Below, one piece after another: positions 51,172 to 58,658 of a stretch of DNA of 64,000 nucleotides (the stretch's first letter is position 1; every line of letters begins with the position of its first letter). The position numbers were made by a program, and so were the translations under genes. A model generated the notes under the pieces. It ran no database searches. It was not told where the DNA came from and worked only from the letters and a program-made list of their open reading frames with translations. The stretch is taken from contig NZ_RPFW01000007.1 in the NCBI RefSeq assembly GCF_007827045.1, forward strand, positions 186,001 through 250,000. Reading direction: 5' to 3'. This DNA comes from Trebonia kvetii (GTDB taxonomy: Bacteria; Actinomycetota; Actinomycetes; Streptosporangiales; Streptosporangiaceae).

Positions 51172-53412
51172 TTGACTGCCATGCCCGCAGAGTGTTCTGC
51201 CGCGCCCGAAATCACTGAAGTCCCCGTATCCGCCGAGCCAGTCACGTTCGCCGCGCTCGGCGTGCCCGCCGAACTCGTCGAGGTCCTCGAGGACCAGGGC
51301 ATCACCACGCCGTTCCCCGTCCAGGCGGCCACGCTGCCCGACGCGCTGGCAGGCCGGGACATCCTCGGCCGGGCAAAGACCGGCTCAGGCAAGACCCTCG
51401 GGTTCTCCCTGCCCATGGTCAGCCGGCTGGCCGGCGGATCGACGCTGAGCGCCAGGCCGCGCGGCCTCGTCCTCGTGCCGACCCGCGAGCTCGCCTCCCA
51501 GGTGACCGCGGTGCTCAAGCCGCTCGCGCGGTCGATGAACCTGTGGGTGACCACCATCTACGGCGGCGTCTCCTACGGTCCGCAGGTGAACGCACTGCAG
51601 CGGCGGACCGACATCGTCGTCGCCACTCCCGGCAGGCTCGCCGACCTGATCGGCCAGGGCGAGTGCGACCTGTCCGACGTCGAGATCACCGTCATCGACG
51701 AGGCGGACCAGATGGCCGACCTCGGCTTCCTGCCGATCGTCAGGCGGCTGCTCGAAAGCACGCCGGACCGCGGCCAGCGGATGCTGTTCTCCGCGACGCT
51801 CGACGCCGCCATCGACGTGCTCGCGCGGCGCTTCCTCACCGACCCGGTGCTGCACTCGGTTGACGAGAACTCCTCACCCGCCGAGATCGAGCACCACGTG
51901 ATCACCATCGAGCCGTCGCACAAGCTCGCGGTCGTCTCCGCGCTGGCAGGCGGCGAGAAGCGGTCGCTCGTCTTCACGCGGACCAAGCACGGCGCGGAGC
52001 GGCTCGCCCGCCAGCTCACCGAGGCCGGCATCCCGGCCGCCGAACTGCACGGCAACCTCCGGCAGAACGCGCGGTCCCGCAACCTGGCGGCATTCACCGA
52101 CGGCATCGCCCGTGTCATGGTGGCCACCGACATCGCGGCACGCGGCATCCACATCGACGGCATCGACCTGGTCGTGCACGCCGACCCGCCCGCCGAGCAC
52201 AAGGCCTACGTGCACCGCTCCGGCCGCACCGCTCGCGGCGGCGCCGACGGCGTGGTCGTCACGCTGCAGATTAAGTCCCAGGCGCGCGACGTCACCGCGA
52301 TGATGCGCAAGGCCGGCATCACCCCGCACACGGCGGTCGCGGCGGACGCCGACTCCGCGGCGCTTACCGAGATCGCCGGGCCGCCCGCGCCGCGGGTCAC
52401 GGTCGGCCGCAAGGTCGCGGAACTGGTGCGGCCCGAGGACCGTCTCGCCGCGAACGACCGGCATGGCATCGGCAAGCCGTGGGAGGGGCGCCCGCGCCGT
52501 GACCGCGCCCGTGGCCAGCACGGTGACCGCGACCGCAAGCCGCGCGACGACCGGTTTCGCAGCCGCGGGGCACGGGACGCGGGGCCGCGCGACGAGTTCA
52601 CCGCGCGCGCGTCACGGCCGGCAGACGCCGGCCAGGCTCCCCGCGACGAGCGCGCGCCGCGATTCCAGCGGGACGACCGCCCAGCACGGTTCGACGGCAA
52701 CGACCGCTCCGCGCGATTCGGCCGCGACGACCGCGCGCCGCGATTCCAGCGGGACGACCGGGCACCCCGGTTCGACCGTGACGACCGCGGCTCACGCGAC
52801 CGCGACTTCGGCGGGCGCGACTCAGCCACCCGGGGATCGGGCGACCGCGACTTCGGCGGGCGCGACTCAGCCACCCGGGGAGCGGGCGACCGGGGCTTCG
52901 GCGGGCGGGACGGCAGCCGGGACGGCAACAACTGGTACCCGCGCGCCGGCGGCCGCTCCGCGCAGGCAGGCGGCCGGCGGCCCGGTTCGTTCGGCCAGAG
53001 CGGCCAGGGCGGCCAGTTCGGTGACCGGCGGCAGAGCCGGGACGGCGGGTCGTACCGCGGTGAGCAGTCGTCGCGCGGCTGGCAGTCGTACGGCGCCGGG
53101 TCCGACCGTGGCGACCGGCCCGTCGGCGACGACCGCCGCGACAACAGGTCTTTCACTGACGACCGGCCGTCCCGCGGCGAGCAGCCATCGCGCGGGCAGT
53201 CCTTCGGTGACAGCCGTCCTTTCCGTGACGACCGGCCGTTCCGCGGCGAAGGCGGTGCCCGCCCGCAGGGCGGCGGGCGGCCGGGTTCCGGCCGCACTGA
53301 CCGGCCGCAGGCCGGGGGCCATTTTGGCGGATCATCCAGGCGTTTCGGATATTCCGCAGGCCAGCGCCCGGCCGGCAACCGGCGGGACTCGGGGCAGGGG
53401 AGACATTTCTGA
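51172..53412 (+). CDS. DEAD-box RNA helicase with long disordered Arg/Asp/Gly tail
   Basis: A 746-aa ATP-dependent RNA helicase. The core (residues ~20-380) has all motifs: Q-motif FAALGVPAELVEVLEDQGIT, I AKTGSGKT, Ia PTRELASQ, II DEAD, III SAT, V ARGIHIDGIDLVVH, VI HRSGRTARGG. The remaining ~320 residues are low-complexity, built from APRFxRDD, RDFGGRDSATRG and SRG/RGE repeats, resembling the RGG-type tails that bind RNA and drive condensates. TTG 51172 is the likely start; ATG 51181 is the alternative. Actinobacterial homologues act in ribosome assembly and cold adaptation, in line with the cold-shock gene downstream. Confidence 0.93.
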   Translation: MTAMPAECSAAPEITEVPVSAEPVTFAALGVPAELVEVLEDQGITTPFPVQAATLPDALAGRDILGRAKTGSGKTLGFSLPMVSRLAGGSTLSARPRGLVLVPTRELASQVTAVLKPLARSMNLWVTTIYGGVSYGPQVNALQRRTDIVVATPGRLADLIGQGECDLSDVEITVIDEADQMADLGFLPIVRRLLESTPDRGQRMLFSATLDAAIDVLARRFLTDPVLHSVDENSSPAEIEHHVITIEPSHKLAVVSALAGGEKRSLVFTRTKHGAERLARQLTEAGIPAAELHGNLRQNARSRNLAAFTDGIARVMVATDIAARGIHIDGIDLVVHADPPAEHKAYVHRSGRTARGGADGVVVTLQIKSQARDVTAMMRKAGITPHTAVAADADSAALTEIAGPPAPRVTVGRKVAELVRPEDRLAANDRHGIGKPWEGRPRRDRARGQHGDRDRKPRDDRFRSRGARDAGPRDEFTARASRPADAGQAPRDERAPRFQRDDRPARFDGNDRSARFGRDDRAPRFQRDDRAPRFDRDDRGSRDRDFGGRDSATRGSGDRDFGGRDSATRGAGDRGFGGRDGSRDGNNWYPRAGGRSAQAGGRRPGSFGQSGQGGQFGDRRQSRDGGSYRGEQSSRGWQSYGAGSDRGDRPVGDDRRDNRSFTDDRPSRGEQPSRGQSFGDSRPFRDDRPFRGEGGARPQGGGRPGSGRTDRPQAGGHFGGSSRRFGYSAGQRPAGNRRDSGQGRHF
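52798..52887 (+). repeat. 45-bp tandem repeat in the helicase tail
   Basis: Two nearly identical 45-bp units (52798-52842 and 52843-52887) plus a partial third encode DRDFGGRDSATRGSG units. Repeats in this tail are in frame and may vary in number between strains. Confidence 0.8.
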
Positions 53413-53688
53413 CATATCCATGTTGGCAGCGGGGTTGCGAGTCGGAACACTTTTCCGCTAGGAGAACACCAATCCTCGCCGCTGGATGCGGTAGATTGGC
53501 CTCAGCTGTTGACGAACTTAGCGATCGTAATTCGCGCTCGGATTCAAGTAAGTCGCGGCGCTTGCGGCGCCGCCCTTCATGGAGGCCAGGCAAATCACGA
53601 CTGCCGGGTTCCGACGACGGTCGCCATCATGGCTGATTCGCGTGAAGTGCGCGGGTCTAGGGCTCTTCCAGAAGGACACACAGCAAAA
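53413..53688 (+). other. Intergenic region with leader of the cold-shock gene
   Basis: No gene seen in 276 bp, which is less GC-rich than the surroundings. TTGACG at 53512-53517 could be a -35. The long untranslated leader before cspA-type genes is typical and usually folds as a thermosensor. Confidence 0.4.
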
Positions 53689-53892
53689 ATGGCTCAGGGG
53701 ACCGTAAAGTGGTTCAACGCGGACAAGGGCTATGGCTTCATCGCCCCAGACGACGGTAGCGGTGACGTCTTCGTTCACTTCTCCGCAATCGAGGCGAACG
53801 GCTACCGCAGCCTCGAAGAAAACCAGAAGGTCGAGTACAGCGTGACCCAGGGGCCGAAGGGGCCGCAGGCCGCGCAGGTGCGAGCCGTCTGA
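53689..53892 (+). CDS. CspA-family cold-shock protein
   Basis: A 67-aa OB-fold RNA chaperone. RNP1 KGYGFI and RNP2 VFVHFS are present in MAQGTVKWFNADKGYGFI and DVFVHFSAI. ATG 53689 with AGAAGGA 13 bases upstream. In-frame upstream codons look untranslated. A long leader precedes it and a strong intrinsic terminator follows. It melts RNA structure in growth or cold. Confidence 0.96.
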   Translation: MAQGTVKWFNADKGYGFIAPDDGSGDVFVHFSAIEANGYRSLEENQKVEYSVTQGPKGPQAAQVRAV

Positions 53893-53905
53893 TTGACCAA
53901 GCGAG

Positions 53906-53957
53906 TCGACGGCGAGTCGGGAACGTATAAACGTCCCCGACTCGCCGTCGATTTTGC
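53906..53957 (+). terminator. Intrinsic terminator of the cold-shock gene
   Basis: TCGACGGCGAGTCGGG and its perfect 16-bp complement at 53936-53951 enclose a short loop with a further ACGT/ACGT pair, followed by TTTTGCTTT. Confidence 0.92.
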
Positions 53958-53961
53958 TTTC

Positions 53962-53982
53962 TGACGGCCGATGTTGCCGTCA
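53962..53982 (-). terminator. Small hairpin after the FHA gene
   Basis: TGACGG and CCGTCA pair around a 9-base loop in the 164-bp gap between cspA-type and FHA genes; on the minus strand it is about 75 bases after the FHA stop. Confidence 0.35.
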
Positions 53983-54056
53983 AAGGTTAATTAGTTGCAA
54001 AGATTTTCCGGGGATTCTCTGTTAATCGAATTGGTCCCCCGGTCAGGCTCTGCCGG

Positions 54057-55217
54057 TCACTCTGCGGGCTGGAACGTGAAGACGTGCTGCCCGATTCGCA
54101 GCGCCCATCCGGGCTGCAGCGGAGCCGGCTCAATGCCGATCCTGGTCCATTCACTCGCACCGGGAGCGCCGATATAGGTGCCCTGAGCCGAGGATGCGTC
54201 CCTGATCAGCACGGTGCCGTTGGCGACCGAGACATAGGCGTGCACCCGGGAGACCAGGTTGTCCGGGTCCATCAGCCGGAACGGCGAGGCGTCACCCGAG
54301 CGCACCGCCGGGTCATTGGCGGGCTCGCGGCCGAGCACGTAGGGGCGGTCGAGCACGATCACCGTGCCGTCCTCCGAGCGCAGGGCGCCGTACTGCGCCT
54401 GCGGGGCCATGGCCGAGCCGCCGGCACGGCGGTGGCTGCCGGATGCGCGCTCGGCGACGGCCGGGTCTACCGCGCCCGTCGCGATGGTCGGGGCGATCTC
54501 CGCCCTGCGGGCACTGGTCGACTTGCCCGCCGGCGTACGCGGGGCCGACTCTTCGGCGACGATGGGATCGGGCTGCATGAGCGGCTCGGCCGGCATGAGC
54601 GGCTCCGCCGCGAGCACCGGCTCGGGGGCGGAAACCGGCTCGGCCTGGGCCATCGGGGCGACCGGCTCCACCGGCGCCGGCTGCGACTGCGGCTGGGACG
54701 CGGCCGCGTCCCAGCCTGGCGCCGCCAGTCCGGGACCGGCCACGCCGGTAAGTGCGAAGCCCTGACCGGGGACGACGCCGCCCCGCAGGTCGGAGATCGG
54801 GTCGGCCTGTACCGCCGCCGACGCGGCGCCGCCGACGGCCAGCCAGTCGAACGTGCCCGGCAGGACCTGATCGACCCAGGTGAGCGCGTGCTCACCGGAG
54901 AGCTGCCTTGTCGCCTCGCCTGCGGCGACCGCGCACCAGATCGGGCCGCGCAGGAACACCACCATGCCGTCGGCGACGGGCGTCACGATGCCGAACGCGG
55001 CGATGTCGCCCGACAGGTGGCCGAGCACCCAGGAGGCGAGCCGCGCCGCCACCCCGGTGGCGGGCGTCTCGCGATCGGCGGCAAGCTCGGCGACGAGGCC
55101 GAGCAGCTCGTTCGCGCTGGCGTCTGAGGCACCGGCGGACCGGGAAATCAAGACAATCGTGTCACCGAATCTGCCGACCAGGTCCGTCCCTGGTTCAATG
55201 CTCACTCGCATGGTCAT
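54057..55217 (-). CDS. FHA-domain protein
   Basis: A 386-aa protein. The N-terminal ~170 residues (RVSIEPGTDLVGRFGDTIVL ... AFGIVTPVADGMVVFLRGPI) look like a divergent PP2C-phosphatase-like or similar alpha/beta domain; a Pro/Ala/Glu-rich linker (~190-285) follows. The C-terminal FHA domain (~305-385) has the phosphothreonine-binding residues in VLGREPANDP and LVSRVHAYV (Ser-Arg-x-His). ATG 55217 with GGAGAGTTGGGGG upstream. FHA proteins read Ser/Thr kinase phosphorylation in actinobacteria; related proteins sit beside type VII or kinase loci, but none is visible here. Confidence 0.85.
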   Translation of the reverse strand: MTMRVSIEPGTDLVGRFGDTIVLISRSAGASDASANELLGLVAELAADRETPATGVAARLASWVLGHLSGDIAAFGIVTPVADGMVVFLRGPIWCAVAAGEATRQLSGEHALTWVDQVLPGTFDWLAVGGAASAAVQADPISDLRGGVVPGQGFALTGVAGPGLAAPGWDAAASQPQSQPAPVEPVAPMAQAEPVSAPEPVLAAEPLMPAEPLMQPDPIVAEESAPRTPAGKSTSARRAEIAPTIATGAVDPAVAERASGSHRRAGGSAMAPQAQYGALRSEDGTVIVLDRPYVLGREPANDPAVRSGDASPFRLMDPDNLVSRVHAYVSVANGTVLIRDASSAQGTYIGAPGASEWTRIGIEPAPLQPGWALRIGQHVFTFQPAE

Positions 55218-55372
55218 CCCCCAACTCTCCAAAGCGGCCAGCGACAGCGCCGCGTTGCAAATCGGCGTGCCGGAAGATGCTGGCGGGCACGGTGAATTGT
55301 ACCCAGGCAGGGAGTTCGCGTGGAAGCGCCGGTCCATCCGAGGGGGCGAGACTGCCGCGAACAGGGGCCATG

Positions 55373-55387
55373 CGATAGTATGTTCGT
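55373..55387 (+). promoter_or_regulatory. alkB promoter with LexA-like site, leaderless start
   Basis: CGATAGTATGTTCG agrees with the actinobacterial SOS box CGAACATATGTTCG at 11 of 14 positions, with one good half-site. TAGTAT (55376-55381) is a -10 placed six bases before the ATG, implying a leaderless mRNA. Confidence 0.5.
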
Positions 55388-56026
55388 ATGGATGTCGCGG
55401 TGCAGGAGTCGCTGCTCGATTTCGGCGACGACCCGCTGCCCAGCGCGCTGCGGCCGGAGCGGGCGCCGCTCAGCCGCGGTGCCTGGATCGATGTCCAGCG
55501 GGGCTGGCTGTCCGGCTCCGCGGCGCTGTTCGCCCGGCTGGCGGCGGACGTGCCGTGGCGCGCGGAGCGGCGGCGGATGTACGACAGGACCGTCGACGTG
55601 CCCCGGCTGCTGTGCTTCTACGGCGAGGACGCCGCGCTGCCCGACCCGGCGCTCGACGCCTGCCGCGACGCGCTCAACGCGCACTACGCCGCGGAGCTTG
55701 GCGAGGAGTTCGTCACGGCGGGGCTGTGCTTCTACCGGGACGGGCGAGACAGCGTGGCCTGGCACGGCGACAGGATCGGGCGCGGCGCGGCCGAGGACAC
55801 GATGGTCGCGATCGTCTCGCTCGGCGAGGCACGGCCGCTACTGCTGCGGCCCGCACCGCCCGCCAGCGCGGCCGACGGGCCGGGCGTCCGGTACAGCCTC
55901 GGGCACGGCGACCTCATCGTGATGGGCGGCAGCTGCCAGCGGACCTGGGAACACGCCGTACCCAAGTCGGCCCGGCCGACCGGCCCGCGGATCAGCATCC
56001 AGTTCCGTCCACGGGGCGTCCGCTGA
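55388..56026 (+). CDS. AlkB-like 2OG-Fe(II) dioxygenase, DNA alkylation repair
   Basis: A 212-aa enzyme removing alkyl lesions from DNA or RNA bases by oxidative demethylation. The iron triad is His126-x-Asp128 (WHGDRIG) and His189 (WEHAVPK); 2-oxoglutarate is held by Arg201 and Arg207 in GPRISIQFRP. The conserved N-terminal VPRLLCFYGE and DLIVMGGSCQRTWEH fit bacterial alpha-ketoglutarate-dependent AlkB-type proteins. There is no Shine-Dalgarno before ATG 55388; the promoter suggests leaderless, perhaps SOS-linked, expression. Confidence 0.92.
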   Translation: MDVAVQESLLDFGDDPLPSALRPERAPLSRGAWIDVQRGWLSGSAALFARLAADVPWRAERRRMYDRTVDVPRLLCFYGEDAALPDPALDACRDALNAHYAAELGEEFVTAGLCFYRDGRDSVAWHGDRIGRGAAEDTMVAIVSLGEARPLLLRPAPPASAADGPGVRYSLGHGDLIVMGGSCQRTWEHAVPKSARPTGPRISIQFRPRGVR

Positions 56027-56049
56027 CCGAGTGCGGTTAGGCTCGTTAC

Positions 56050-56847
56050 GTGGGCGAATATCCGTCGCTTGTGGCGACCGACCTTGACGGGACGATCATC
56101 CGCGGCGACGGCACCATCTCGGCACGGACCGTCGCGGCGTTCGCCCGGGTGGAGGCAGCAGGGGCACGCTTCGTGCTGGTCACCGGGCGGCCGCCGCGGT
56201 GGATGGCGGCGATCGCGGCCACCTTCGGACACCGGGGCACGGCCATCTGCGCCAACGGGGCACTCGCCTACGACATGCATACGGGGGAGATCGAGGCGCG
56301 GCACCTGATCCCGCCGCCCGTGCTCGCCGCGGCCGCGACGGCGCTGCGGGCCGCGGCGCCCGGCATCGGGATCGCGGTCGAGTACCCGGACGGGCACGCC
56401 GCCGACCCGGTCTACGAGTCGGTCAACTGGGACGTGAACTTGTCACTGCCGCGCCTCGACGACGCGGAGCTTTTCTCCCGTCCCGCCTCCAAGCTGCTCG
56501 GCAGGCACTTCGGCTACACCTGCGACGACCTGCTCACCCAGGTGCTGCCCGCGCTCGACGGCCTGGTCAGCGTCACCCATTCCAATTCCAAGGGGCTCAT
56601 CGAGGCCTCCGCGCTCGGCGTCTCTAAGGCAAGCGTCGTCGCCGAGATCGCCGCGCTGCACGGGATCGACCGCGAATCGGTCATCGCGTTCGGCGACATG
56701 CCCAACGACCTGCCGCTGCTGACTTGGGCGGGCATCTCTTGCGCGGTCGCCAACGCGCATCCCGCGGTGCTCGCCGCGGCCACGCACGTCATCGGCAGCA
56801 ACGACGAGGATGGCGTGGCGACGTACCTCGAAGCGCTGTATACCTGA
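56050..56847 (+). CDS. HAD-superfamily hydrolase, Cof/HAD-IIB type
   Basis: A 265-aa phosphatase. Motif I ATDLDGTII (Asp11 nucleophile, Asp13 acid), motif II VLVTGRPPRW, the C2B cap, then motif III Lys region NSKGLIEASAL and motif IV VIAFGDMPNDLPLL. Related Cof-type enzymes dephosphorylate sugar phosphates or flavin/PLP. GTG start without ribosome site; TAGGCT lies six bases upstream, again a leaderless pattern. It follows alkB by 23 bp. Confidence 0.92.
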   Translation: MGEYPSLVATDLDGTIIRGDGTISARTVAAFARVEAAGARFVLVTGRPPRWMAAIAATFGHRGTAICANGALAYDMHTGEIEARHLIPPPVLAAAATALRAAAPGIGIAVEYPDGHAADPVYESVNWDVNLSLPRLDDAELFSRPASKLLGRHFGYTCDDLLTQVLPALDGLVSVTHSNSKGLIEASALGVSKASVVAEIAALHGIDRESVIAFGDMPNDLPLLTWAGISCAVANAHPAVLAAATHVIGSNDEDGVATYLEALYT

Positions 56848-56935
56848 CGGGGTGCAGGTGCAACAGGCGGTGACACGGCCACGGAAGCGGCTGGTGGTGC
56901 GAGAGCGTCCGACCCTGGTGCTGGTGGGTTCGGTG

Positions 56936-57736
56936 TTAGCTGGTGGGGCCGAAGCGTTCGGTCTTGATGACGCCGGGCAGATGGCCGGCGGCGACGAGCA
57001 GGTCGGAAGCCGCCTCCACGAAGCCAGACGGGCCGCAGACGAAGATCGCCGGGTTCTCCCGCGGGGAGAACGCCACCTCCGCCAGGGAGCTGGCGTCCAG
57101 GCGGTCGCCGTAGCGGCGCAGGACGCGGCCGCCGCCGGGCCCTGGGGCCGCCGGTGTGTCACACGGCGCGGAGGCCGGGCGGTACAGCGTCCGCGTGTAG
57201 AGATACGAGACGGTGAGGGGTGAAACACGAACCCGTTCGGAAAGCTCTGACTGGTAAATGACGTCGGCGGGGGTTCGTGCGCTGTAGATCAGCCGGACGG
57301 GGACCTGGCTGCCGGCCTCCGCGTGAGTGCGGATCATCGACATCAGCGGCACGACGCCCGAGCCGCCGGCGAGCAGCAGCAGCGGGCGCTGGTCAGCGGC
57401 CTGCCAGGCGAACCAGCCGCCGATCGGGCCGCGGACCTCCAGCTGGTCGCCCGGCCTCGCCTCGCCGGTCAGGTACGGCGAGACCTCGCCATCCGCCAGG
57501 CGCTGCACGGTCAGCTCGAACCGGTCGGGCTCCGGCGCGCTGGCGATCGAATAGTCGCGCTGCGTCGAGTAGCCTTCCGCCGCGGTGAGCTTGGCGGTAA
57601 CGTGCTGGCCGGCGAGATGCCCCGGCCAGCCGGGGACGTCGAGGCTGAGGGTCCTGGCGGTCGCGGTCTCGTCCCTGGTTTCCTTGACGGTCGCGACCAG
57701 CCAGCTCAGTCGCCCTGATACCGCTGTTCGCGCCAC
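56936..57736 (-). CDS. FAD/NAD(P)-binding ferredoxin-reductase-type oxidoreductase
   Basis: A 266-aa flavoprotein reductase. FAD site RDYSIASAPEPDRFEL, GGWFAWQA phosphate loop, NAD site LLLLAGGSGVVPLMSM and C-terminal IFVCGPSGFVEAASDLLV followed by VIKTERFGPT. No [2Fe-2S] domain is attached. GTG 57736 lies 31 bp inside the sulfite-oxidase-like gene, so the two are co-translated; in actinomycetes this pair is recurrent and the reductase probably passes electrons to or from the molybdenum enzyme. It is the last gene of the cluster. Confidence 0.9.
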   Translation of the reverse strand: MARTAVSGRLSWLVATVKETRDETATARTLSLDVPGWPGHLAGQHVTAKLTAAEGYSTQRDYSIASAPEPDRFELTVQRLADGEVSPYLTGEARPGDQLEVRGPIGGWFAWQAADQRPLLLLAGGSGVVPLMSMIRTHAEAGSQVPVRLIYSARTPADVIYQSELSERVRVSPLTVSYLYTRTLYRPASAPCDTPAAPGPGGGRVLRRYGDRLDASSLAEVAFSPRENPAIFVCGPSGFVEAASDLLVAAGHLPGVIKTERFGPTS

Positions 57737-58305
57737 GGGTCACCGTAGTCGTTATAGCCGAGCTGTTCCCAGAAGCCCCGCTTGTCGCGGAGCATCAGGT
57801 CCAGGCCGGTCACCCACTTGGCGGACTTCCAGAAGTACAGGTGCGGCACAAGCAGCCGGGCGGGGCCGCCGTGCTCCGGATGCAGCGGCTTACCGTCGTA
57901 GGAGTAGGCGATCCACGCCTTGCCGTCGCGCAGGTCGGGCAGCGGCACGTTGGTTGTGTAGCCACCGTAGCTGCGGGCCATGACGTAGCCGGCGTTCGTC
58001 TCGATGTCCGAGAGCAGCGTGTCGAGCGAGACTCCGCGCCAGTTCGTGCCGAGCTTGGACCACTGGGTCACGCAGTGGATATCGGTGGTGATGTCCTCGG
58101 CGGGCAGCGCGGTGAACTGCTTCCAGTCCCAGCGCGTGGAGTCGCCGGTTTCCGTGGTGATGGTGAACGTCCAGGTGGCGGTGTTCACCGGCGGCGTCGG
58201 CCCCGCCTGCAGTACCGGGAAGCCGTGCTCCAGGTACTGGCCGGGCGGCAGCTTCACGTCCCCGTCGCGACCACGGCCGTGGAAGCCGCGGGATACGACG
58301 TTCAC
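57706..58305 (-). CDS. Sulfite-oxidase-like molybdopterin oxidoreductase
   Basis: A 199-aa protein comprising only the molybdopterin-binding SUOX fold (PF00174). Cys78 in DIHCVTQWSKLG is the molybdenum ligand; TNVPLPDLRDGKAWIAYSYD and GKPLHPEHGGPARLLVPHLY follow the family (GxPL..xHG.P.R). No heme domain, dimerisation domain or Tat signal is seen, so it is short, YedY-like in core, and probably cytoplasmic. GTG start overlapping the zinc-finger gene by 4 bp. The substrate is unknown; YedY-type enzymes reduce sulfoxides. Confidence 0.9.
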   Translation of the reverse strand: MNVVSRGFHGRGRDGDVKLPPGQYLEHGFPVLQAGPTPPVNTATWTFTITTETGDSTRWDWKQFTALPAEDITTDIHCVTQWSKLGTNWRGVSLDTLLSDIETNAGYVMARSYGGYTTNVPLPDLRDGKAWIAYSYDGKPLHPEHGGPARLLVPHLYFWKSAKWVTGLDLMLRDKRGFWEQLGYNDYGDPWREQRYQGD

Positions 58306-58658
58306 GAGTTGAGCTTCGTCCGCCAGTCGTGGGGTACACGGCCCTTCGGGCCGGGCACCGGCTGATCGAGCGGGTGATGCTGCGGGTCGGTGAGATCCGG
58401 GCCGGTCTCGTAGAAGTCCTCGGCCGGGTAGGACCAGAACCAGTTCTCACCCGGCTCGAAGCTGCGGATCACCGGGTGGCCGGTCGTCTTGAAATGCCCG
58501 GTCGCGTGCTGGGACGGCGAGTTGTCGCAGCAGCCGATGTGCCCGCACTGGGTACAGCGGCGCAGGTGCAGCCACCAGCCGCCCGCCGCCTCGCATTCCT
58601 CGCAGCCGGTGCCGCTCGGCGGCACGGTCGGGTCGACGCCGACGATCTGCTCTGTCAT
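58302..58658 (-). CDS. UBP-type zinc-finger protein
   Basis: A 118-aa protein that is essentially one ZnF-UBP domain, the fold that binds ubiquitin C-termini in eukaryotic deubiquitinases. Ligands: Cys19/Cys22 (GCEEC), Cys35/Cys38 (CTQCGHIGCC), Cys43/Cys44, His51, His55 and His61 (HATGHFKTTGHPV), then the conserved RSFEPGENWFWSYP. Bacteria lack ubiquitin, so here it presumably binds a protein tail or acts as a redox-sensitive zinc site. It overlaps the kinase gene (ATGA) and the sulfite-oxidase-like gene (GTGA). Confidence 0.88.
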   Translation of the reverse strand: MTEQIVGVDPTVPPSGTGCEECEAAGGWWLHLRRCTQCGHIGCCDNSPSQHATGHFKTTGHPVIRSFEPGENWFWSYPAEDFYETGPDLTDPQHHPLDQPVPGPKGRVPHDWRTKLNS

